64,000 bases of DNA from Phoronis australis (taxonomy: Eukaryota; Phoronida; Phoronidae): contig NMRA01000032.1 in the NCBI GenBank assembly GCA_002633005.1, positions 478,911-542,910 of the forward strand, read 5' to 3'. Below, piece after piece: positions 1 through 9,978 of the stretch. Every line of letters starts with the position of its first letter. Position 1 is the stretch's first letter. Position numbers and translations under genes: made by a program. The notes beneath the pieces are model-generated. The model ran no database searches. It saw only the letters and a program-made list of their open reading frames with translations, and was not told the DNA's origin.

Positions 1-564
1 AAACATGTCGTTAAAAATGTCAGAAATTGACATAAAATGCAATGCTTGTATCACTCCACCACGAAGACGGAGAACTAGATTTATATTAGAATGTCTCTCT
101 ATTCTGTAATCAGAGAGGAGGCGTCCGTCTTCGAGTTGTTTGCCGCCGCAAATGAGACGCTGCTCCTTTGTTGGCACGTTCTCTCGTTCCTCGACCTTTC
201 TTTTCAAACTTTCGACAGTGTCGTTCAATCGGACATCCACGGTCATGGTTTTCCCAGAGAGGGTCCTGACAAAAATTTGTACCGGACCCGTTTCAGGCAC
301 GTATGGTCTTCTTCTTTGACGATATTTCTGAATCAGTTGCTCCATGATCGTATTGGGCTCGAGTCTCTTGCCGCGGGTAGGGACGTCGTGCTGGCGCCTG
401 CAGTAAGGACACGCATACTTGCCCGCAGCTTTTTTCGACTGTATATGAGTCGTAACACAGCTTTTACAAAAGATGTGCTTACAAGGAAGAGACACTGGTC
501 TTTCGTAAATATCTTTGCAGATGGGGCACGACAAATGCTCCTCTATATCCAGCGGCTTCTCCAT
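1..564 (-). CDS. RING finger-ubiquitin fusion protein (partial, runs off left edge)
   Basis: The minus strand is open from an ATG at 564-562 to the window edge, giving 188 codons with no stop. Residues 13-55 form a C3HC4 RING: C13, C16, C28, H30, C33, C36, C52 and C55. This is the type found at the N-terminus of TRIM and related E3 ubiquitin ligases. A basic linker (about 56-94) leads to a 76-residue ubiquitin-like domain (95-170). It keeps L8, I44 and V70 of the interaction patch, the GKQLEDGR core and a complete LRLRGG end. In ubiquitin numbering K11, K27, K29 and K48 are present, while positions 6, 33 and 63 are arginine. Eighteen more residues follow the GG before the edge. A cag acceptor-like site lies just before the ATG (568-570), suggesting a 5' UTR intron. 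The domains are seen directly; E3 activity is inferred from the family. A processed pseudogene cannot be excluded, but the frame is unbroken. Confidence 0.87.
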   Translation of the reverse strand, partial: MEKPLDIEEHLSCPICKDIYERPVSLPCKHIFCKSCVTTHIQSKKAAGKYACPYCRRQHDVPTRGKRLEPNTIMEQLIQKYRQRRRPYVPETGPVQIFVRTLSGKTMTVDVRLNDTVESLKRKVEERENVPTKEQRLICGGKQLEDGRLLSDYRIERHSNINLVLRLRGGVIQALHFMSISDIFNDMF

Positions 565-1612
565 TTTTCTGAAATATTTTAAGTTATAGTTACAGTCTTA
601 TCTTAAGACAATGTTCATCTAACACAAAGCAGTAGGGCTTCGCTACATATAGACCATAGAATTTGTGAATAATTTTTATTCGATTGTAAACTTTTTGTGT
701 CAGGAACGAACAATAACTACTGCGTTCAGAATTCAGACAAACGTGTTCAGATGTGGAATTTTGTAAGAGGGCGGGTGGAACGTTTGATAACACGGCAGAC
801 AGGACGCTTAAAACACGCGTTCACAAAGGCGTCATATCTATTGTCGTGCACCGAGTACGTTCGAAATGTGAACGTTTCGGCCCATCACGTGCAATACCAT
901 TGTGTGAACAAATCGCGCCACTCGAATGTTAGCTTCTAACGTAAGATGGCAGACTTGTCGTTTGATTTGGAGCCTGTCGACAAGAAAGCTGATCAGATGT
1001 CTGGCAAGTGTTAACAAGTGATTTTGCGAGACGGTGGATCGGAAATCTACGGAACTCCAAGCTTGTCAGTTTTTAACGCGTACGCTTTTTACTCGTTAGC
1101 CTGCACGCATTGCATAAAGCGTTAGTTGTAACGTAACGAATTCCAACAACGTGTTGATTACTAAGTCTTATACTGAAGTAGTCATGGGCGGCGCAGCACC
1201 CCATAAAGCTCCGCCCATGGAACTACGTAGGACCACTTAACCCTTTCATTCATGCGGCGTGAGCTGATTCAGCTTCTGGCTAACGCAATGGAATTCGCTG
1301 GCAACTGTTGTTGTCTTGCTGGTGTATTATAGAGGTGTATGAGTTGACATGGGAAATGATCCCGGCCAAAGAAGAACACTCTCGACTGAGTGGTTCCGAC
1401 ATGTTTGTGATGGGTTAGTGAATTGAGACACATATCATCGATAAATCACCACAGAGGACTAAGACTGCTTTCAATCTGTTTGGTATGAGCTCCCTCTTAT
1501 GGACCAGTCATGAAAACCTAATGCCCTAGCTAACAGGGATGAGTTCTGAATTATAGCCATTACGTCAGTTTGTAAGTTCAGTATCGTTGATTTTGACCGA
1601 GTTACTAGATTG
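565..1612. other. Intergenic stretch, upstream of the RING-ubiquitin gene
   Basis: This region would hold the promoter of the minus-strand RING-ubiquitin gene and any 5' UTR exon. Apart from the short frame at 946 I see no coding exon, no clear TATA box and no repeat. Confidence 0.4.
946..1007 (+). CDS. Possible orphan first coding exon
   Basis: An ATG at 946 opens a short acidic reading frame beginning MADLSFDLEPVDKK. It stays open to a stop at 1012, with a weak GT donor at 1008. The leader has CACGTG and GCGCC motifs within 120 bases upstream and is divergently arranged with the RING-ubiquitin gene. I do not recognise the peptide and see no downstream exon that joins to it. It may be chance. 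Confidence 0.15.
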
Positions 1613-1734
1613 TTGATAAAAACAATTACGGTTTTAAAATCGACTTGACATATTTTCTCTCTTCTCTGATGGTGTTTGAATAAATGACACCGAAAAATGT
1701 CAAGTCGATTTAAAACCGTAGTTGTTTTTATCAA
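1613..1734. repeat. Long hairpin / foldback element
   Basis: Arms of about 40 bases, starting TTGATAAAAACAATTACGG and ending with its near-perfect complement at 1734, enclose a loop of about 40 bases. The arms differ only by scattered single bases. This looks like a small foldback (MITE-type) element. No transposase is present. Confidence 0.7.
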
Positions 1735-3880
1735 TATATGCTGCTACTTGCTATCATGGAGTCACTAGATTGTGAATTTAGTGACTGATTTGGGCCATTG
1801 CACGTGGGATATATAAATAAAAACGAATAACAGCATACAGAACATCAATATCTCAGTCTAATAAAAAGTTCAGAACCGTAGCATTACAAACTGTCAGACC
1901 AGGCAAGCGATTCGTTACACACGTCCACTACAACTTAAACGTGAATTAATGCGTTATTTAATGAAATCAGGCCTTACGCGCTGACGTGTAAAACCTGCTC
2001 GCCTGAAATATTGACAGGCTTGAAATTTTATAGACGTCGCATTGGACGGAATGTGAATGCTGCAAACGTCGATCATAACTTTGATGCATACTCGTCATGT
2101 CATTTCCGGTGGCTTGGATCCAAAACGGAGTTCAATGGCAGATATTTATTTTAGCCGTTGGCATGTTACACTGAAACAAATCATACAACTTGAACAGTTT
2201 CACAACCTAATAGGTGGGTGTTTATTACCTTGGCAAGGATATACGATGCGATATCTCCCTCTCTCTGAATTATATCCTATATATTCCATACATTACAATC
2301 TTCAGAATTTCACCGATGAAAATTGGAGAGTTAAAAACAAAATTACCCACTTTCGACCTATCCCATCTCTGTACCAAAGAAAACAAACATTTTTATGGAA
2401 GTGTACCAAGAAAACCCGAAACCAAACATGAATACAAGAAACATGAAAATATATGGCTCCGAGTTTCTACTCACATATTCACTCTTCTTCGAGTTATATC
2501 ATTCCGGAAACTGAGAGACTGAAGCTGACAAACGCAAGGTATTCTTTCAACAAATTCACAATTGGACTATAGCTATTAATGTCATTAAATAATTCTGCAC
2601 AAAAGTAAGTATTGCACCTACAAGTTTACTCACCTCGGAATTTTCAAGCTGACAATTAGGCGTTGCGGTACCCCTGTCATGTAACAACAACGACAAGCTT
2701 ACTTTCTGTTCAACCAACAAACAATAAAACCCCAGTCGATAAGTGTATTTGACAGCTATATAGGTTTAAATACAATGCGTCCATAACGGACTGGTTCGTA
2801 TCAAAAATGCGCTGATAAGGTTTTCTAATCAACTAGTTATCATTTCTATATTGTTCTTGAACGTTTATCAAGCTAGGCGGAATTAGTATCAATGTAGATA
2901 ATCCCGATAAAACAGTTTTCATACAATGACACAAATTTGCTAATCTCAACGGAGAGGTCATTCTTCCTAAATAAGGACTTATATCAAAGGGACATTTCGT
3001 TCTATCGTAAATCAGGTTATTCATGCAGATAAAATATGTTCGCCAAGCATGTTAGAAATGATTTTCATTCCCAAACGGATCAGTCAGGGCATCGACAAAA
3101 AAGAGTGCCGAAATACATCCCAGGGATGACTAATCCGTCCAAAACTTTCCAGACTGTTTCGACGATTTCTCACTTTTTTAGTGAAAGAAATTTCATGCAT
3201 TTATGGAAAGATCAATTCAATCAGTCTATGTTTTAATCGTTATGCCCAGATGTGCACTTAGAAATAGGTGATATACTACATATGTTATCTTATACGCGTT
3301 GAATCAGTCGAGTGCAATACGGCCATGTGATATTGTTTTCCGTATCCCCCTCCCGCACTAATTCAACAGTGTCCTCTGACATAGAAAGTTCAAAAGGTAG
3401 GTCAATTTCGACTCGAGGTCATTAGGCGGTTCGACCATCAAACTTTCCCAAAATAGTTTGAAGTAATACAATTGCATCAGTATGAATAACACTCAACATG
3501 CAATCAGGTCCCAAACGTAACATCTGGAACAAAACTTAATTATTTAACACTTCTGTCTCAGTTTTCAATTGATAAATATCATATCGTCTGCAACTCAGGC
3601 GCCGATTCCTCGGTAACTACAATATCAAACATTGTTGTAATTTACCTGTTTTCAGGAAATATAACAAGTTCAATGCACAACTAACGTCATTTCATCTTTA
3701 TCATTTCTTTTCAAATAATAAATCGTTACATTTAAAACTGGTTCTTTTACTAGAGAAAACTTGTAACCCAACACACAGGATGTGATCCGCCACGAAAATC
3801 TACCGAAAAATGAAAGAAACTTAGGAATTCGAAGCCTATGGGATAAATACAAAACGTACCTCGATTAGCGTAGATGAAGT
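1735..3880. other. Intergenic stretch without recognised gene
   Basis: AT-rich sequence with only short, chance-length reading frames. I see no domain, splice-bounded exon or repeat that I can defend. Confidence 0.4.
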
Positions 3881-3881
3881 A

Positions 3882-4817
3882 ATATCACACTAGACATTAT
3901 TCAGCTTATCGACCGATGTCGGAGGTCTCGGTCCATACACGGAATAATGTCTAATGGTCTGATTTCTACTTGATCTGTGCCAAGTTGCATGAAAAAGTCT
4001 CAAATAAGGATTCAACCAAATTCCCAAAATCTAAAGCGTATTTGTGGGCTTGTGGAAACAATGAGTTGAGTCTACATTTAATTCTCAATGTTATTGAAAA
4101 TAACTTGGGGTCTTTTCAAGTAACGCCCCTAATTTAAGGACTAAGCCCTAATTGTTTTGAATCATTTAACGACTCAGTTTTCAGGTATATTATTAGAAAA
4201 TATTATTATTCAAATAATAGCTCTTAATTAAGATAAAATGACAGAAAAGTACAACACCTGCGAACAGATAACGAAAAAACATGCAGAAGGAATAGGGAAG
4301 TTAGTTGAGTCACTCTTTGGAACTGTTTCATACAACCAGGCACTGGGGACTAAGTAAGAAATCCTCCTTTATCAGATTTGAATATGACATATATTTTACC
4401 TACCCCGGTAATGTGTTCTGCTTCAATCAGGTCCAGGTCAGCAGAGGAAGTATCCATTCTCTCTGGCGAGTCTTTTGGCAGACACCAGTACTCCCCCAAC
4501 CATATGACTGACTCTCGGATCCGGTTGCAAACCATGTCTCTGGACTGGATCCCTGCACTGACCCTGACTCAACAGATGTTCCAGAACCACTGGATGAAGC
4601 AGCATCAGTTTACTGTTGAGATTCCACCAGTCCAGACACTCCGGCAGGCTCAGATTACACAATTTGTTCTGCATTTCCACCTTCCTCGGAGTTCCTCAAT
4701 TTCCGGGAGTACCCCCATGTAAACCTGTGCCTTGTTCAGCAAATTTTCTACAAGAGTACATCTAATGGGATCACCCACGTTCTTTAAAAGCAACCACAGA
4801 CTGGTACGTTAACTGCG
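3882..4817. repeat. Tandem duplication, copy 1 (about 0.94 kb)
   Basis: This segment recurs almost identically about 1.08 kb downstream. Copy 1 has about 24 extra bases near 4340-4363 (offset 1094 before them, 1070 after). Within it, 3985-4025 and 4308-4350 are complementary (GCATGAAAAAGTCTCAAATA versus its counterpart), so the left part is itself a foldback element. Minus-strand frames of 60-80 codons lie in the right part, but none resembles a known domain. Confidence 0.8.
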
Positions 4818-4818
4818 N

Positions 4819-4972
4819 TTATTACATGTTCTCAGTCGTTATCCCCCTTATCTAGAGCCCTCGTGAATTTTGCAAAATTATCACCCTCGGGGCTGACGCC
4901 CCTCGGGCGATAATTCTCCAAAATCCACTCGGGCTCTAGATAACGGGGGATAATGACTTCGCCATGTAATAA
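4819..4972. mobile_element. Palindromic MITE-like element, copy 1
   Basis: The segment begins TTATTACATG and ends CATGTAATAA, and most of its length is self-complementary around a GC-rich centre (CCCTCGGGGC...GCCCCTCGGG). Two further copies lie at 38864-39014 and 41898-42045. The full terminal repeat, best seen in copy 3, is ATAGATTATTACATG. It is a short non-autonomous foldback element with no coding capacity. It sits exactly between the two copies of the 1.1-kb duplication, and the single ambiguous base of the window (4818) abuts it. Confidence 0.82.
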
Positions 4973-4975
4973 TCT

Positions 4976-5889
4976 ATATCCCACTAGACATTATTCCGCT
5001 TATCGACTGATGTCGGAGGTCTCGGTCCATACACGGAATAATGTCTAATGGTCTGATTTCTACTTGATCTGTGCCCAGTTGCATGAAAAAGTCTCAAATA
5101 AGGATTCAACCAAATTCCCAAAATCTAAAGCGTATTTGTGGGCTTGTGGAAACAACGAGTTGAGTCTACGTTTAATTCTCAATGTTATTGAAAATAACTT
5201 GGGGTCTTTTCATGTAACGCCCCTAATTTAAGGACTGAGCCCTAATTATTTTGAATCATTTAACGACTCAGTTTTCAGGTATATTATTAGAAAATATTAT
5301 TATTCAAATAATAGCTCTTAATTAAGATAAAATGACAGAAAAATACAACACCTGCGAACAGATAACGAAAAAACATGCAGAAGGAATATGGAAGTTAGTT
5401 GAGTCACTCTTTGGAACTGTTTCATACAACCAATCCTCCTTTATCAGATTTGAATATGAAATATATTTTACCTACCCCGGTAATGTGTTCTGCTTCAATC
5501 AGGTCCAGGTCAGCAGAGGACGTATCCATTCTCTCTGGCGAGTCTTTTGGCTGACACCAATACTCCCCCAACCATATGACTGACTCGTATCGGGTTGCAA
5601 ACCATGTCTCTGGACTGGATCCCTGCACTGATCCTGACTCAACAGATGTTCCAGAACCACTGGATGAAGCAGCATCAGTTTACTGTTGAGATTCCACCAG
5701 TCCAGACACTCCGGCAGGCTCAGATTACACAATTTGTTCTGCATTTCCACCTTCCTCGGAGTTCCTCAATTTCCGGGAGTACCCCCATGTAAACCTGTGC
5801 CTTGTTCAGCAAATTTTCTACAAGAGTACATCTAATGGGATCACCCACGTTCTTTAAAAGCAACCACAGACTGGTACGTTAACTGCGAT
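4976..5889. repeat. Tandem duplication, copy 2 (about 0.91 kb)
   Basis: Direct repeat of 3882-4817 with few substitutions, separated from it by the 154-bp palindromic element. High similarity implies a recent duplication or gene conversion. Confidence 0.8.
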
Positions 5890-6020
5890 TACTTCTGGGG
5901 TGCACGGCACCCAACGCTGTTCCCTCAAGAGGATACTGCTGTATAGCGCGCTTAGGCAGGTTCATAGGATGCTCATCGCATCAAGGACAGTATTAGGTGG
6001 AGAACTAGTCAAAAGACAAT

Positions 6021-6362
6021 CGACTATGGTCGGGCGGTCTGCCCAGCTAAGAGATCCGTCTAGTCCTACTATGATCGGCCAGTCTTCTTGGGGATACTTG
6101 GCAGGACCGACTACGGTCAGTTGACCTCGATAGTGACGTTTGACGCGACCGACTATGGACAGCTGCTATCCTCGAAGACGTATCTCGAGGTCAACTATAG
6201 TCGACCAATGTCTGGAGTGACGATATTGCTTAGTTCCGGCTTAGGTTGGCCGCATCACCAACTATGGTCGGCCGATATCAGGGGTGGGAATGTGAGTCGG
6301 CCCAACCGTGGTCGGCCGCTCTTCATGGTGGTTCCGTTTGCCAGCGCCAACTATGGTCCGCT
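6021..6362. repeat. Degenerate minisatellite with 42-45 bp period
   Basis: A core close to CAACTATGGTCGGCC recurs at 6021, 6066, 6108, 6150, 6192, 6259, 6303 and 6348. Spacings are 45, 42, 42, 42, 67, 44 and 45 bases. Units between cores have diverged strongly. The 42-base spacing keeps one frame for four units (DYGQL, NYSRP type repeats), but no start, splice site or domain supports translation. Confidence 0.65.
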
Positions 6363-6875
6363 GGTCTTCTCGTCGACGACGTATACCTTGGGCACTTTGA
6401 AAAGTTAACGTCGAGATGGACGCGTTTCTACAGCCTCTTTGATAGGGTCACCGCCTCACCCGACTTCGATCACAACGACCAGCAGACCTATGAGGTTGGC
6501 AAGAGTCAAACGGCTGCTCCGGGTTTCCCAATGGGTCCGCAACGTCCTGCAGCGCTCCCAAACGACCACCTACATGTTGACAACCTCTATTCTAAAATGA
6601 GTTGAAAGAACAATTCAGTACCCGTGTCATTCCTATCCTGAATGGGCAAATTACGAGCCCAATATACACTTGAATTCCTGAATAGCTGTAACCCCTTCCT
6701 GTGTTAACTGAAAACAGGCAGCATGGTACCACTGTTTGCAATCGCCACATTGCACCATGGTGAAACCATCGTCAGGTTTTTGACAGATACAATACAGCTG
6801 AAGTTCAATGAACGGGGCTGTGATTTTACGCTTCCAAAAGTTTGGGATCGTTTTGCAGCCTTAAGATCCATTCTG

Positions 6876-7276
6876 GGCCCGGTCTCCAATCTTTTTACTC
6901 GAAATGGAACTCGAAATTATGTTTGGCATTTTCTACTCTACTTTTGTGCGAACTCAAGATAAGTGTCTATTATTCTATGCTCGAGTACACAATAACTGAC
7001 GTGGATAATTTATTGCCCTTAGTTCACAGTTTGTAAACCCAATATTAAAGCAATAAATTCGAGTTTGAACTCGAAATTTCGAGTTTTTACTCGAGTTTGT
7101 AGCACAAATATAAGGGTCTTCAAGGGAAAACTTGAACTAGAAACTCCTATGCATAAACTATTATGTATTTGAGCACAGTCTGATAACCAATTATCTTAAG
7201 TTCGCACAAAAGGAGCAGAGAAATTGCCAATAATAGTTTCGAGTTCGTTTCGAGTACAAAGATTAGAGACCGGGCC
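6876..7276. mobile_element. Foldback (MITE-like) element with ~85-bp inverted ends
   Basis: The left arm (6876-6961) starts GGCCCGGTCTCCAATCTTT. The right arm (about 7188-7276) is its complement, with scattered differences. Between them are shorter palindromic blocks of ACTCGAAAT/CGAGTTTTT type. A related block of the same motifs lies near 63508-63560. No transposase is seen. Confidence 0.65.
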
Positions 7277-9909
7277 GTGGTAATTAGACGTGTTTACATC
7301 ACTTCAGCTTGATTGCATGTTCCCACTAAGCGTTATAATCTCACCTTAAACAACAGATTTGAAATTCTGGCTACTATAATGGCGGAATCAGACCAAGGAG
7401 GATACACATTTTCACTTTGATCCTTTGGTATGGCATCTCTGAAAACACGAACTGGATCATCCTCTTGGGAACCAAACTTCCGCAATACCCGTTTGGCCCT
7501 CTGAAAACTTGGTTTCACAATTTTGTTTATCAATGCACTGGGATGAATGATAATATTATCATTTTATTTTTTCTTATTCGTACTTTTAGTCTAATCACAC
7601 TCCTGACATCAAAATGCAATGTGACTCGTAGGCATATCAGCCTTACCCGAATTATCGAGTAGACGAATAATTAGTACATTATTCACTTCACAAGAATTCA
7701 TAAGTATCCAGGATGATAGAGACGGACGGCGGGATCAAGATTCGAAGTAGCACACTGCAGTGACGGATATTTCGAATAAGTACCAAGTGGCGCTCTCAGC
7801 AAGCAGCTCTCCCCATTCTTTGACATTTAGCGTAGATCTCCATCAAGACAATAAGACAATGATCGTGTGACAAACCAGTCACAGAACAAAAAGCAAAAAA
7901 GGACATTTATACAAAAGTGTGAATAGTGTTGAACAGTAAGTATCTATGTTCTGACAACAAATACAAGATGCTCATCTCACGAGAAAGTACTGAGGTCTTA
8001 AGCTGCATTCTCGAGAGAGATTGATTGTGTGCCTCGAATGGAACCTAATGACATCACGATTCAGTTCTCCGCAGATAGACTACCGACAGCGAATAGCAAT
8101 GACAGAATATAACGTCTCTGTAGTCAATTACATTAATGACATTCAAACAAACTTCCTCAGCCGAGCAGATAAGGCCTGACGAAGTCCCGCCGCGAACGAA
8201 GTTGTACTTATACATGCGAGAGTACCAGCAATCCACTGGGGGAGGGGGGTCGGCGATTATCATCGATCTTGGTACACAGGTAGTCCTAAGAGACCTATAA
8301 TCAGTGATAAACTATTTTCCGATTTACACACTACAACCACTTTTATTACGGCATTGATGCATACTTTTCAAATCCAAAGTACAATGTATTTACAGGCAAC
8401 GTCTGTCCTGGAGTTCGGCGCCTTTTGCTGTCACGGAGATGGTCTGGGGAGGGGATTAATGCAGCAGGATATCCCCAATGATACCGTCTGTGACAGGTAT
8501 TACAGGTATACCCAAAAAGTATCAATTTTAAATCTTGTATCTACTCCTTGGATGAAAACTATAACAATGACATTGTTAAGTGACGCTAACGGATATTCAA
8601 ATGTCTAACAAAAAACCAATGATTCATCACCACATTTAGTAGTTTTACCAAACTATCCCTCAAAGGCCGTTTTGAACCTACCTTGTTTGCACTACGACAT
8701 CGCATCTGCTCCCAATGCTAGGAGGAATGAAATTTACCCTAAATACTGACAAAGTAAGTTACTTCCATCATATAAAATAAAAAAGATGTCAGTTTTGTAT
8801 TTTGGTTCCTCTAACCTACTACAACGGACACTTGTCAAATGCCTGGGATGATTTTGACGACACTCAGTAACAGCCAGTCGTCGATTTTTTACGAGAAATA
8901 ATTTCGCAGAGAAAAATAGAGAAATTATCCCTCAGCCACGCCTTCCTAGTTGCTGGTCACATTTTCTCAATACCCGGTATGCGAGGTATAATGACTCGTA
9001 ATCCAACTGTTTGTAAACAATAATATGGCATCCAAAATAGTTCAAGACGACCAGGTAAGACCCGATTACATCACATAAGAGTGTGCGTGGTATATTCACT
9101 GACTGGTAGATAACAAGTAAATGAAAAGCTGTGATCATGACAGAAATACACTAGAAACTAAATTCAACACTTCCTAATCTTTAGATAATTTTACGAGTTT
9201 TGTCAGAGTTTGCAAAGTTTGTGTTTAAGGTTACGTAGGACTGTATCGACAAGTCTGTACTTTTATAGTCAATACCTACCAAACTATAGAATTATACTCG
9301 GGAAAAGTATGTATTTTCTGCGAGTAGAAATTCCGTAAAATTTGATTTTTGACTTTATATCTATCTGCCACTAATTAAGTCAATTGTTCTTCCTTTTTAG
9401 GAAAAAATTAGCAAAAAATAAAAGTAGAAACAACAGGACCAATCATGCGCGCACCTAGGTGGGCAAAAAGGTATATATGCATTGTTATAAAGGAAGGTTT
9501 AATTATGCTGTCAATGACGCCACTTGTCAAAACAAGATGAGTCGAAGATTTAAGCACTTTAGGGGGACTACAACGTTTCTGCAAGACGTGACGTCATTTT
9601 CAAGTGCTGTCGTGCTTGGTTCCTTCAGCCATGTCCATGCTTCAATTAACTATTGTAACACACTTGCCGATTGGTTCATTTACAAGTACTGACACGTATC
9701 CATCACAAGTCATGCTAAGTAGATCTACTGACCAATCTACGTTGAGGGCGTTCCCTAAAGACCTGAAATGTCTACAAAAGTCGCCGTTTCGAAACTTGGG
9801 TATTAACGACCATAACTTCGGGCCAAACTTTGATCGGGGGAACAGTATCTCGATTTCCGACGACACTCTTAAATTTTTACGTGCCATTGAATTTTACTCG
9901 CATGCTACA
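7277..9909. other. Intergenic stretch upstream of protease gene A
   Basis: No gene is recognised. A possible 101-base exon lies at 8396-8496. TATATATG (about 9472) and TATAAAGG (9486-9493) occur about 420 bases before the gene A start codon and could mark its promoter if the 5' leader is long. No TATA box lies close to the start codon. Confidence 0.35.
8396..8496 (+). CDS. Possible isolated cysteine-containing exon
   Basis: A 101-base segment bounded by tacag and a GTATTA donor is open in one frame and reads VLEFGAFCCHGDGLGRG with a further Cys near its end. Its base composition is richer in GC than its flanks. I do not recognise it and found no partner exon, so it may be chance. Confidence 0.12.
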
Positions 9910-9978
9910 ATGAAGGTGACGATATCCTTAGTTCTGGCCCTAACAGCTGTTGGAATGGTGTTGCCAGCACCGGCGAAG
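9910..9978 (+). CDS. Protease A exon 1: signal peptide
   Basis: Encodes 23 residues starting MKVTISLVLALTAVGMVLPA, a typical signal peptide, then the donor GTAAGA in phase 0. An ATG at 9902 is out of frame. Gene B exon 1 has the same length and phase. Confidence 0.8.

Noticed and set aside
91-582. 163-codon plus-strand open frame
   Set aside because: It is the antisense shadow of the RING-ubiquitin frame, which has clear domain content on the minus strand.
4305-5792. Several 60-114 codon frames in both copies of the tandem duplication
   Set aside because: The frames overlap on both strands and resemble no known domain. They repeat only because the DNA is duplicated.
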